This document shows positions 35,148-42,849 of a stretch of DNA of 64,000 nucleotides, piece by piece (the stretch's first letter is position 1; the number at the start of each line of letters is the position of its first letter). Below the pieces are notes generated by a model, which was not told where the DNA came from, ran no database searches, and was given only the letters and a program-made list of their open reading frames with translations. Made by a program: the position numbers and the translations under genes. The DNA is taken from assembly GCF_902459685.1 (NCBI RefSeq), contig NZ_CABPSF010000002.1, positions 434,001 through 498,000 on the forward strand, written 5' to 3'. The DNA is from Pandoraea iniqua (lineage in GTDB: Bacteria; Pseudomonadota; Gammaproteobacteria; Burkholderiales; Burkholderiaceae).

Positions 35148-36133
35148 AGCTGGCCCTTCGCGCGAATGTCGGCCGGCAGGAAGCGCGAATCGATCAGCTT
35201 CGGCCAGTCGACATCGTCTTTGATTTCGCCGATGAGCTTGAGCCCGCTGGCGACACGATCGAGTTCCGCGCGGTCGAATTGCCCCTGACTCCACATGTGC
35301 GAACGCACCATGTTGTCGACGGCCTCTTTCGCAACGTCCGGCGAGAGTTTGAATTGCGCCGCGAGCAGTTTTGCCGCGCCGGCCGGGTTGGCATACGTGG
35401 CATCCACCCCGGCACGGCGGCCGGCGATGATCGCGCGCAGCGTATCCGGGTGCGATTGAGCGAACGCGCGCGTGGTGATGCCCACGGAGGTTGTCATCGG
35501 CTTGAGCACGTCGCCCGCAAGGTAAAGCGTTCGGTATTGGGATTTGCGCAGGATCGACAGCGGCTCGATTGCGACGGCACCCGCCACTGCACCCTGTTCC
35601 AGCATGGTCATGCCGTTGACGTAGCCGCCCGAGGCCACGCGCGTGATCTTCGAGGCGTCGATGCCTTTCTCGCGCAACACCATCAGGAAGAGCATTTCAG
35701 ACACGCTCTTCGGCGACGTGATGGCTACCTTCTTGCCGACGAGGTCGTTCAGCGAGTGGATGGCGCTGTCCGGCATCGTGACCATCGACGCCTCGGCGAC
35801 GCTGCGCGTGCCGACGTTCACGATCACGATGTCGAGCCCTTGGCGCGCTGCGGCGAGCGCGGCCGACACGGCAACTTCACCGTAAGGGGTCTTGCTCGCG
35901 AGGATGTTGCGCACGGTAGTGCCGCCGCCGCCCGAGCTGAGAATGCCGGTGATGTCGACGCCCGCCTTCTTGAACAGGCCGCCGTCCATGGCCACCGCGT
36001 AGGGCAGGCCGTACAGGCTGCTGCCCCATTGGGTGACGGAAATCTCTTCGGCGTGGGCGGCACGCGAAGCCGGCAGAAGGAGGGCGCCCGCCAGTGCAAA
36101 CGGGTGAGCGAGTTGGAACAGCCTTTTCATCAT
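35144..36133 (-). CDS. ABC transporter substrate-binding protein (SsuA/NMT1-like)
   Basis: Periplasmic binding protein of 329 residues of the NMT1/SsuA-like type. A Sec signal peptide (MMKRLFQLAHPFALAGALLL to AAHAEE) is followed by EISVTQWGSSLYGLPYAVAMDGGLFKKAGVD, the usual start for this family. First gene of the importer operon. GGAG is six bases before the second ATG (36130), so that may be the true start. Divergent from the tartrate-dehydratase-like gene with 280 bp between, in which I see no clear operator. The two might serve one substrate, but this is not shown. Confidence 0.9.
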   Translation of the reverse strand: MMKRLFQLAHPFALAGALLLPASRAAHAEEISVTQWGSSLYGLPYAVAMDGGLFKKAGVDITGILSSGGGGTTVRNILASKTPYGEVAVSAALAAARQGLDIVIVNVGTRSVAEASMVTMPDSAIHSLNDLVGKKVAITSPKSVSEMLFLMVLREKGIDASKITRVASGGYVNGMTMLEQGAVAGAVAIEPLSILRKSQYRTLYLAGDVLKPMTTSVGITTRAFAQSHPDTLRAIIAGRRAGVDATYANPAGAAKLLAAQFKLSPDVAKEAVDNMVRSHMWSQGQFDRAELDRVASGLKLIGEIKDDVDWPKLIDSRFLPADIRAKGQL

Positions 36134-36413
36134 CTACTCCGGGTCAAGCCAGCCGGCGCATCACTGCGCGCCGGGAAAAAAGTCAAAGACGAGTGCGCCT
36201 TGTCGCGCCGGCATCGGGCCGATGGCCGCCGTGAAGGCGTCTTTCAAGCGGAGAAAGCGCTCAATCATACCTTCACGATGCGGCGGGCGTGGCGTTGGTC
36301 TGCATGCTCTGGCGTTCGTCGTTAGTATTGACGGCAAATCGAGACGGCGGGTGCAGGCGCATGCCCGGGGGCATCGTCCGCCACGTCGGCTGTCTGACAC
36401 TACGAGGTTGTCC

Positions 36414-37577
36414 ATGCGCATCACCGCGATTCGCGAACACACCATCCCCGTTTCCCGCTACGCCGACCCGGCTATCCCATCGGGCGGTTTGACGACGAGT
36501 CTGGTCGCCGTCACGACCGACGTAATACGCGATGGCAAACCGGTGACCGGCTACGGCTATGCTTCCATCGGGCGTTTCGGGCAGGGTGGATTGATTCGCG
36601 AGCGATTTGCCCCGCGCCTGTTGGCGGCCCGCGACGGTGACCTTGCCGGCGACAGCGGCAGCCATCTGGACCCGTTCCGCGCTTGGGACGTGATGATGAC
36701 TGGCGAGAAGCCCGGCGGTCACGGCGAGCGATGCGTCGCCGTGGGCACGCTGGACATGGCGATCTGGGACGCTGCTGCCAAGATCGCGGACTTGCCGCTG
36801 TATCGCTTTCTCGCCGATAAGCTGGGCCGGGAAGTGCCGCACGCGCCCCGCGTCGCTGTCTATGCGGGCGGCGGTTATCAATACCCGCACGACGATCTGG
36901 CGCGCTTGTCCGACGAGATGAAGCGCTGTGTCGATCTCGGCTTTACGCACGCGAAGATCAAGATCGCCAGCGCCCCGCTGGATCAGGATCTGCGCCGCAT
37001 CGAGGCGGCGGCGCGTCCATTGGCGAGCGTGAATCATCTGGCCATCGATGCGATGAACCGGTTCGACCTTGCGGCGGGGCTCACGGCCGCCCGCGCGTTG
37101 GCCGGGTATGGACTGCTCTGGTTCGAAGACATTTGCGATCCGCTCGACTTCGCGACACAGGCCGACATTGCGGCGGCGTACGGCGGTGCGATTGCCGCAG
37201 GCGAGGCGCTGTTCTCGCAGGCTGAGGCAAGACTGCTCGTGCGCCACGGCGGGTTGAGCCCGGCCCGCGACGTGCTCGTGTTCGATCCCGTGCATTGCTA
37301 TGGCGTGCCCGGCTATCTGCGGATTATCGAGACGATGACCGCGGCCGGCTGGGCGCGCAGCGCGTTCTGGCCGCATGGCGGTCATCTGTTCTCGCTGCAC
37401 CTGTGCGCGGCGCTCGGGCTGGGCGGCGCGGAGGTCACGCCGTTCGCGTTCGCACCGTTCTGCGGATTGGCCGAGGGCTTGCAAGTGGTGCAGGGGCATA
37501 CCGGCGTGCCGCAGGCGCCCGGCATCGGGTTCGAGACGAATCCTTCGATCTGGCGAGAGTTTCAAGCGCTGCATTGA
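36414..37577 (+). CDS. Enolase-superfamily dehydratase, D-tartrate dehydratase (TarD)-like
   Basis: Mandelate racemase/muconate-lactonising type enzyme of 387 residues. The sequence follows the Bradyrhizobium TarD pattern closely as I remember it: TTSLVAVTTDVIRDGKPVTGYG, FGQGGLIRERFAPR, and EKPGGHGERCVAVGTLDMA. The general base lies in HAKIKI, metal ligands are in AIDAMNRF, WFEDICDPLDF and AAGEALFS, and the catalytic His in PHGGHLFSLH. It would dehydrate a sugar acid such as D-tartrate to oxaloacetate. ATG 36414 has GAGG six bases upstream; the open frame extends to 36222 without support. An HxlR regulator follows. Confidence 0.85.
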   Translation: MRITAIREHTIPVSRYADPAIPSGGLTTSLVAVTTDVIRDGKPVTGYGYASIGRFGQGGLIRERFAPRLLAARDGDLAGDSGSHLDPFRAWDVMMTGEKPGGHGERCVAVGTLDMAIWDAAAKIADLPLYRFLADKLGREVPHAPRVAVYAGGGYQYPHDDLARLSDEMKRCVDLGFTHAKIKIASAPLDQDLRRIEAAARPLASVNHLAIDAMNRFDLAAGLTAARALAGYGLLWFEDICDPLDFATQADIAAAYGGAIAAGEALFSQAEARLLVRHGGLSPARDVLVFDPVHCYGVPGYLRIIETMTAAGWARSAFWPHGGHLFSLHLCAALGLGGAEVTPFAFAPFCGLAEGLQVVQGHTGVPQAPGIGFETNPSIWREFQALH

Positions 37578-37594
37578 CGCGTGGGTGGCAACGA

Positions 37595-37630
37595 TTGACA
37601 GCTTAGGCATGACGCTTTACTTTGTAAAGC
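37595..37630 (+). promoter_or_regulatory. Promoter and palindromic operator of the HxlR gene
   Basis: TTGACA (37595-37600), a 17-bp spacer and TACTTT (37618-37623) form a strong promoter whose predicted start of transcription falls at about 37630-37631, the A of the ATG. GCTTTAC-TTT-GTAAAGC (37614-37630), a perfect 7-bp inverted repeat, covers the -10 box and touches the start codon. This suggests a leaderless mRNA that is repressed by its own product. Confidence 0.6.
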
Positions 37631-37990
37631 ATGACGACGCCAAAAATCGGACAATCCGTACGCGGATCGAAGTCGGGCCGACCCATCATGGTCGTGCTGG
37701 ACTTGCTGGGACGGCGCACTGCGTTGCGAATCCTGTGGGAGCTGCGCGGTGCGCCGATGACGTTTCGGGCGCTGCAAGAGGCGTGCGAAACGAATGCGCG
37801 CCTGCTCAATACCCGGCTGACGGAATTGAAGGCGACGGGGCTGGTCGAGCATGCCGAAGGCGGGTATCGCATGACCGACGAGGGCCGACGGCTGGAGACG
37901 GCGCTACAGCCGCTGTTGGGCTGGGCGAGGCAATGGGCCACACGGGACCCGGCAGGGTTCGACGCGGCCGACCACGAAAAATCCGACTGA
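37631..37990 (+). CDS. HxlR-type winged-helix regulator
   Basis: Small regulator of 119 residues, with the HxlR-like core: LLGRRTALRILWELRGAPMTFRAL, then LNTRLTELKATGLVEHAEGGYRMTDEGRRL, a winged helix that typically binds an inverted repeat as a dimer. It lacks the N-terminal CP motif of redox-sensing members. It has no room for a ribosome-binding site if transcription starts where the promoter predicts, so it may be read as a leaderless message. Its operator palindrome overlaps the -10 box. Targets other than itself are unknown. Confidence 0.85.
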   Translation: MTTPKIGQSVRGSKSGRPIMVVLDLLGRRTALRILWELRGAPMTFRALQEACETNARLLNTRLTELKATGLVEHAEGGYRMTDEGRRLETALQPLLGWARQWATRDPAGFDAADHEKSD

Positions 37991-38049
37991 TGCCGTGATT
38001 CCTATCACGCCGCATCACGACACATCACCTCAAGACAACGACACGACGT

Positions 38050-38727
38050 ATGCCGACGCAAGCTATCCGGGCTGTGATTTTCGATTTCGATCTGACGCTG
38101 GCCGACTCCTCCGAGGCCATTGTCGAATGCACGCAATACGCGCTGACGCGTCTCGAGTGCGAGACGGCGACACCAGCGCAGATTCGCGGCGTGATAGGGC
38201 TGCCGCTGCCGGTCATGTTTCACACGCTGAGCGGGGATGAGGATGCCGCCCGCGCGGAGGCATTCGTGCGGCATTTCGTGTCGCGCGCCGACGAGATCAT
38301 GGTGCAATCGACGCGTATTTATCCGGAAGTCCCCGGCTTGCTGGCGGCGCTGCGCGAGCAGGGGCTGGCGGTCGCGATCGTTTCGACCAAGTTCCGCCAC
38401 CGGATCGATGCGATTCTCACGCGGGCCGGACTGCGCTCGCAGGTCGACGTGATCGTCGGGGGCGACGACGTGCAGCGGCACAAACCGGACCCCGAGGGGA
38501 TCACGCAAGCGCTGGGGCATTTGGGACTTGCGGCGGCGCAGGCGATCTACGTCGGCGACCACGCGGTCGATGCGCAAGCGGCCGAGGGGGCGGGCACGGG
38601 CTTTATCGGCATGGTGAGCGGGACGACCTCGTTCGACGCGTGGTCCGCTGCCGGAAAAATGGCGGTGACACACCACGTGGGCGAAGTGGCTGACCTCGTC
38701 GCAGGTGCGGCGTCGGCACATCGCTAA
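38050..38727 (+). CDS. HAD-superfamily phosphatase (phosphoglycolate phosphatase-like)
   Basis: Haloacid dehalogenase-type hydrolase of 225 residues. The nucleophile motif is FDFDLTLADS near residue 12, the second motif VSTK near 115, the Lys in KPDPEG near 140, and the acidic motif VGDHAVDAQAA near 173. A helical cap follows motif I, as in the Gph/PpaX group. Its substrate cannot be named. It lies 59 bp after the HxlR gene and before the TetR gene on the same strand. The phosphatase could be a repair or housekeeping enzyme with no link to its neighbours. Confidence 0.88.
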   Translation: MPTQAIRAVIFDFDLTLADSSEAIVECTQYALTRLECETATPAQIRGVIGLPLPVMFHTLSGDEDAARAEAFVRHFVSRADEIMVQSTRIYPEVPGLLAALREQGLAVAIVSTKFRHRIDAILTRAGLRSQVDVIVGGDDVQRHKPDPEGITQALGHLGLAAAQAIYVGDHAVDAQAAEGAGTGFIGMVSGTTSFDAWSAAGKMAVTHHVGEVADLVAGAASAHR

Positions 38728-38805
38728 CGGCTGGGGCGTGCGCCAAAGTTATAAAATCCGTCTATCCCACGCCATTGCTTCCGAGTTCCTCGAGTTCCTG
38801 ATCGC

Positions 38806-39363
38806 ATGCCCAAGCCGACGAAAGCCGAAATCAACGCCGATATCATTGAACGCGCCGCGGGGCTGTTTGCCCGCCACGGGTTCGAGCAGACGTCGCTCCA
38901 GCAGATTGCCGACGCGGTCAATTACTCCAAGGCCGGGCTGCTGCATCACTTTCCGAGCAAGCTGGCGATCTACGAAGCGGCGGTCGGCGTGGTGCGTAAC
39001 CACATGGTCGAGTTGCGCGAGCGAGTGAAGGGGATTCCGGTCGGCATCGAGCGGGACCGCGTGCTGGTCGACGATGCCTTGCAGTTCACGTACGACTGGC
39101 CGGGCGTGTCGGCGTTTTCTAACCGGATTTCCGACAACGCGCCGGACGGCGATCCGGCGCTGATCGAAATCGGCATGATTCTCTATGACGCGCTGGGCAT
39201 CGATCTGACGAAGCTCGATCTCGAACGTATCGTGCGCGTCACCAGCGCATTCGCCGGTCTGGGCGCAACGGCTTTGCAGGCCGTGCGCGCGGATCAGAAG
39301 CGCGAGTGGCGGCCGATCATCACGCAGGCCGCCATGGACGCGCTCGGTCACGGCAAACGCTGA
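38806..39363 (+). CDS. TetR-family transcriptional regulator
   Basis: A 185-residue TetR-type repressor. The DNA-binding domain covers about residues 8-55 (IIERAAGLFARHGFEQTSLQQIADAVNYSKAGLLHHFPSK pattern). The C-terminal ligand domain has no recognised subfamily mark. It converges on the class II aldolase gene, which belongs to an operon led by an AAHS-type transporter. The palindrome ATCAATATTGAT upstream of that operon (42726-42737) is a candidate target. The link is by position only. Confidence 0.9.
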   Translation: MPKPTKAEINADIIERAAGLFARHGFEQTSLQQIADAVNYSKAGLLHHFPSKLAIYEAAVGVVRNHMVELRERVKGIPVGIERDRVLVDDALQFTYDWPGVSAFSNRISDNAPDGDPALIEIGMILYDALGIDLTKLDLERIVRVTSAFAGLGATALQAVRADQKREWRPIITQAAMDALGHGKR

Positions 39364-39385
39364 CTCGCTTCATCTCCCGAACGTC

Positions 39386-40150
39386 TTAATCCTTTCTGAA
39401 CGCTTCTACCTGACGTTTCCACAACGTCCACGGCCGCTCCATCACGCCGAGATTGGTCGCCGTCGAGCGCTTGCCTTCCTCTTCATCGAGATAGGTCACG
39501 TCGCCGCCGAGCGTGACCGCCTTGTACTGCATGTCGGCGTTCAGCGAGGTGTAGATCGCGCGATACACCGACGCGGGCAGTGACGGGCCGGTCGTCACGA
39601 AGCCGTGGCCGCGCATCAGGGCAACGTCGAACTCGCCCAGCGTGTCGGCCAGCGCCTTGCCCTGATCGCTGTTGCGCACGAGCATGTCGGTGCAACCGAA
39701 GCAATGGCGGATGTCGAACACCGGCGAGCCGCTGCCGAGAAAACCCGCCATGTGATACACCGGGCGCAGACGTACGCTCGACGCCGCGAACGGAATCACC
39801 GACGGCGCATGACTGTGCACGATCGACATGACGTCGGGGCGCGCGCGGTAAATCTCGCTGTGAATCCACGTTTCCAGATAGCGCTTGCGGGTGTCGCCGT
39901 CGACCGGCTGGCAATCGAAGTCGAGGGTGAGGATGTCGTCGGGCGTGACCAGCTCCGGCGCCATCGACTGCGCGATGAGGAAATGCTGCGAGTTGCGCGG
40001 ATCGCGCGCGCTCACGTGACCGAAGCCATCGAGCACTTCGTGATGCGCGAGGATATGGTTGGCCGAAGCGAGGTCTTCCAGCAGTTGCGCGATGGATTGT
40101 GCGTCGTGCTCGGTGACGGCTGGGGTGTAGGGCGTGGTGGTTTGCATCAT
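39386..40150 (-). CDS. Class II aldolase/adducin family protein
   Basis: Metal-dependent lyase of 254 residues. FGHVSARDP near residue 43, VHSHAPSVIPFA near 108 and the RGHGFVTTG near 175 contain the His ligands of the class II aldolase fold. Some relatives are aromatic decarboxylases (for example the PhtC type acting on dihydroxyphthalate). The neighbouring gene encodes a 4,5-dihydroxyphthalate decarboxylase-like protein, which favours such a role here over sugar-phosphate aldolase activity. Two adjacent ATGs (40150, 40147) are possible starts; the frame further upstream overlaps the next gene. Confidence 0.85.
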   Translation of the reverse strand: MMQTTTPYTPAVTEHDAQSIAQLLEDLASANHILAHHEVLDGFGHVSARDPRNSQHFLIAQSMAPELVTPDDILTLDFDCQPVDGDTRKRYLETWIHSEIYRARPDVMSIVHSHAPSVIPFAASSVRLRPVYHMAGFLGSGSPVFDIRHCFGCTDMLVRNSDQGKALADTLGEFDVALMRGHGFVTTGPSLPASVYRAIYTSLNADMQYKAVTLGGDVTYLDEEEGKRSTATNLGVMERPWTLWKRQVEAFRKD

Positions 40151-40197
40151 GATGTTCAGCGAAAATTGCGACAAAAAATGGCGATGGGAGGGGTGTT

Positions 40198-41187
40198 TCA
40201 GACCCTGACGGCGGCGTGCATTTCTGCCGGAAACAGGTCGTCGGCCTGCATCGGGCGATGGCATACGCCTTGTTCAAAGGCGAAGCGCAGGAAGGCGTCG
40301 AGGGTGGTGCGATTGGCAGCAATGCCGTAGGGCCATGGATCGGCACCGAACATGGCGCGCGCCGATGCGGCGTGCTCGCTCATCCACGGCAGCGGGAAGT
40401 GCGAACATGTGATGTCGTCGAGCCGCGCAATGCTGGCGTCTTTCGCCTGCGAGAAGGCCTTCAACAAGTTGCCCGCGATCCAGCGATTGGCGGCAAACAC
40501 CTCACGGCGCATCACGATCAGATGCATGATCGGGAAGATGCCGGTCTTGCCGAAATAGGCGCGCTCTTCCGCTGCAAAATCCTTGAACAGACGCACGACC
40601 TCACCCTGCCGGCCGGGCGGTGGAGCGGGTGGTCGCGCACTGAGGATGGCGTCGATCTCGCCGTCGAGCAGCAGCGCGGTGAGCGAGCGATCGGGCGACG
40701 GCCGGTAACGCACGCCGGCGGGCAGTTGCACGTCCACCTTTTCGCGCCGCCCCGCCTGATTCACACCGCCTTGCACCCACTCGATGTCTTCCAGCGCGAC
40801 ACCTTGCTCGTGGGCCAGCCACCCGCGCGAATAGACGGCAGCGGTCTGCGCCCACTCGGGCACCCCCACGCGTTTGCCACGCAGATCGGCCGGTGAGCGC
40901 ACGCTGCCATCGCTGCGCACATACAGCGACGAGAGCCGGAACACACGCGAAGGAAACACCGGTAAGCCGATCAGACGATCGTCACCCTGCGAGCGCAGTG
41001 CGGTGTATTTCGCCAGCGACATCTCCGAGAGGTCCCATTCCTGAAAGTGGGTGGTGCGATAAAAAATCTCCTCGACCGGCAGCACCGACGGCACCAGTTC
41101 GATACCTTCGGCGGCGACGCGGCCGGAGAGCAGGTCGCGCACGTGGTCGTAATCGTTGACGGCAAGCGAGAGCGTGAGCTTGGACAT
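40198..41187 (-). CDS. 4,5-dihydroxyphthalate decarboxylase-like protein
   Basis: A 329-residue protein of the 4,5-dihydroxyphthalate decarboxylase family (Pht5/PhtD-like), which has a periplasmic-binding-protein fold but no signal peptide. The conserved N-terminus LTLSLAVNDYDHVRDLLSGRV and the DLSEMSLAKYTALRSQGDD and GVPEWAQTAAVYSRGWL regions support this. The reaction would remove a carboxyl group from a dihydroxylated aromatic diacid; several family members have no proven substrate. The same frame is open far upstream through the transporter gene, but family homology starts at the ATG 41187. Middle gene of the unit transporter, this, class II aldolase. Confidence 0.85.
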   Translation of the reverse strand: MSKLTLSLAVNDYDHVRDLLSGRVAAEGIELVPSVLPVEEIFYRTTHFQEWDLSEMSLAKYTALRSQGDDRLIGLPVFPSRVFRLSSLYVRSDGSVRSPADLRGKRVGVPEWAQTAAVYSRGWLAHEQGVALEDIEWVQGGVNQAGRREKVDVQLPAGVRYRPSPDRSLTALLLDGEIDAILSARPPAPPPGRQGEVVRLFKDFAAEERAYFGKTGIFPIMHLIVMRREVFAANRWIAGNLLKAFSQAKDASIARLDDITCSHFPLPWMSEHAASARAMFGADPWPYGIAANRTTLDAFLRFAFEQGVCHRPMQADDLFPAEMHAAVRV

Positions 41188-41258
41188 GACGCGTTCCAAT
41201 GTCGGGGGGAAGGGCGCGGACATCGCTCGGATGCCCGCGCCGAACTGCATGGGCAGAT

Positions 41259-42623
41259 TCAGTGACCGAAGGCGGGCGCTTTCGGCAGGCTTTCGGGGCG
41301 GGCCACGAGAAACACGAGCGCGGCGGCGCTCACCAGCGCGGCGCCCAGCACCACGAACATGGCGCCTGCGCCACCGGTGGCCTGTTGCAGCACGCCCGCG
41401 ATGGCCGGGCCGCACATGGCGCCGACGCGCGCGATACCCAGATACAGGCCGACAGCGGTGCTGCGAATCTCCGTTGGGTAACTCACGGCAACGAGATTGT
41501 TGAGCACCGTCTGCGTGCCGATCACGAACATGCCCGCGACGACGATGCCGAGAAACGTCACCTTGCCGCCGGTCGCGACGGCGAGCACGCCGATGGCGGC
41601 CGCCCCAGCCAGCCACGCCAGCGACATGGCCAGACGGCGGTTGCCGATGCGGTCGGCGACCACGCCACAGATCAGGCTGCCGAAGGCCGATGCGAATACC
41701 AGCAGCGAGCCGTAGGCAAAACTCGTCGAGAGGTTTTCGCCGCGCTTCAACATGATGGTCGGCAGCCAGCCCGACAGCCCGTACGACGAGAACAGCGACA
41801 GCGCCCCCATCGCCCAGAAACAAAACGTCTGACGGCGGAACGCACCGGAGAACAGTGCCGCGACGGAACCGGCTTTCACGCCAGCGTCGGGCGACGTGAA
41901 GACGGCATTGGCAAACTCCGCTGCGCGGGCAGGCCACAGGCGGGTGAGTTGCGCCCGCACGGCGTCCTGATGGCCGCGACTGGCGAGAAACGACACCGAT
42001 TCCGGCAAGACGAACTGCAACACCAGCGCCAGCACCACCGACAGCGCGCCGACGAAATACATGCTCTGCCAGCCGTATTGCGGAATCAGCCACGCCGCGA
42101 TGAAGCCCGACGCGGTGGCGCCGCCGATCCAGCCGCAGGTGAAGAACACGATGGTGAAGACGTTGGCACTGCGCTTCGGGGCGATCTCGTTGATGTAGGT
42201 CACGGCCACCGGCATGAGCAGGCCGAGCGAGATGCCCATCACGAAGCGCAGCGCGATGAAGGTGGTCAGGTCGTGCGCGAAGAGCGCAATCGCCAGACTG
42301 AACAGCCCCGCGAGCCAGATGCCGGTGAGCAGCACGCGGCGGCGTCCGATGCGGTCGCTGAACAGGCCCGAGACGGCAGAGCCCGCCGCAAAACCGGCCA
42401 GTCCGCACGACAACAGCACGCCGATCTGGCTCGGCGACATGTGCCAGAGCGAGGCCACGTCATGAACGATATAGGCGGCGTTGTAGAGGTCGTAGCCGTC
42501 GAACAGCAGGATGAGCGCCAGCAGAATCGCCAGCTTGAAGTGATAGGCCCCTAGCGGGGCGGCTTGCAGGGTATCGCGAACGTCGATGCGTTCGGCGTAC
42601 CCCGATGGGGTGTTCTGGGCCAT
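41259..42623 (-). CDS. MFS transporter, aromatic acid:H+ symporter (AAHS) family
   Basis: Twelve-segment inner-membrane transporter of 454 residues. LLALILLFDGYDLYNAAYIVHDV in segment 1 has the DGYD-like motif required for aromatic-acid uptake in PcaK and BenK, and GLFSDRIGRRRVLL follows between segments 2 and 3. First gene of a unit with a dihydroxyphthalate-decarboxylase-like gene (71 bp downstream) and a class II aldolase gene. Together they look like uptake and degradation of an aromatic carboxylic acid. A palindromic AT-rich sequence lies about 100-130 bp upstream. Confidence 0.92.
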   Translation of the reverse strand: MAQNTPSGYAERIDVRDTLQAAPLGAYHFKLAILLALILLFDGYDLYNAAYIVHDVASLWHMSPSQIGVLLSCGLAGFAAGSAVSGLFSDRIGRRRVLLTGIWLAGLFSLAIALFAHDLTTFIALRFVMGISLGLLMPVAVTYINEIAPKRSANVFTIVFFTCGWIGGATASGFIAAWLIPQYGWQSMYFVGALSVVLALVLQFVLPESVSFLASRGHQDAVRAQLTRLWPARAAEFANAVFTSPDAGVKAGSVAALFSGAFRRQTFCFWAMGALSLFSSYGLSGWLPTIMLKRGENLSTSFAYGSLLVFASAFGSLICGVVADRIGNRRLAMSLAWLAGAAAIGVLAVATGGKVTFLGIVVAGMFVIGTQTVLNNLVAVSYPTEIRSTAVGLYLGIARVGAMCGPAIAGVLQQATGGAGAMFVVLGAALVSAAALVFLVARPESLPKAPAFGH

Positions 42624-42725
42624 GCCTTGTCTCCGATGGTCGGCCTGCTGAGCGCCGGACGAACCCGGTCCCGCAGTGCCTTTGTTGTGTGTTCGGAGTT
42701 GACTTTACTGGCCGATTTTGTGTTT

Positions 42726-42754
42726 ATCAATATTGATTATTAAAGTCAATATCA
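42726..42754. promoter_or_regulatory. Palindrome and direct repeat, candidate TetR operator
   Basis: ATCAATATTGAT (42726-42737) is a perfect 12-bp palindrome. TCAATATCA (42746-42754) repeats its core one DNA turn away. It lies in the 226-bp gap between the AAHS transporter and the citrate-synthase-like gene, 103-131 bp before the former. A TetR gene at 38806-39363 is the nearest candidate partner. Confidence 0.5.
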
Positions 42755-42799
42755 CTGTGGCATCATGTGACGGATCTTTGACGAATGCATGACGGGAAT

Positions 42800-42845
42800 C
42801 CTTATCCGGTAAGGGGTTGCGACGGATGCGGGTTTCCCCGGGGAA
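42800..42845. promoter_or_regulatory. Two palindromes before the citrate-synthase-like gene
   Basis: CCTTA-TCCGG-TAAGG (42800-42814) and TTCCCCGGGGAA (42834-42845). The second is a perfect 12-bp palindrome ending four bases before the ATG, where it could hide the ribosome-binding site or bind a regulator. The protein downstream carries its own MerR-like DNA-binding domain, so self-binding is conceivable. Confidence 0.4.
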
Positions 42846-42849
42846 TACC

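Noticed and set aside
41188-42408. Upstream extension of the dihydroxyphthalate-decarboxylase-like frame through the transporter gene
   Set aside because: Homology begins at ATG 41187; upstream residues are the out-of-frame reading of the AAHS transporter, so this is not a fusion.
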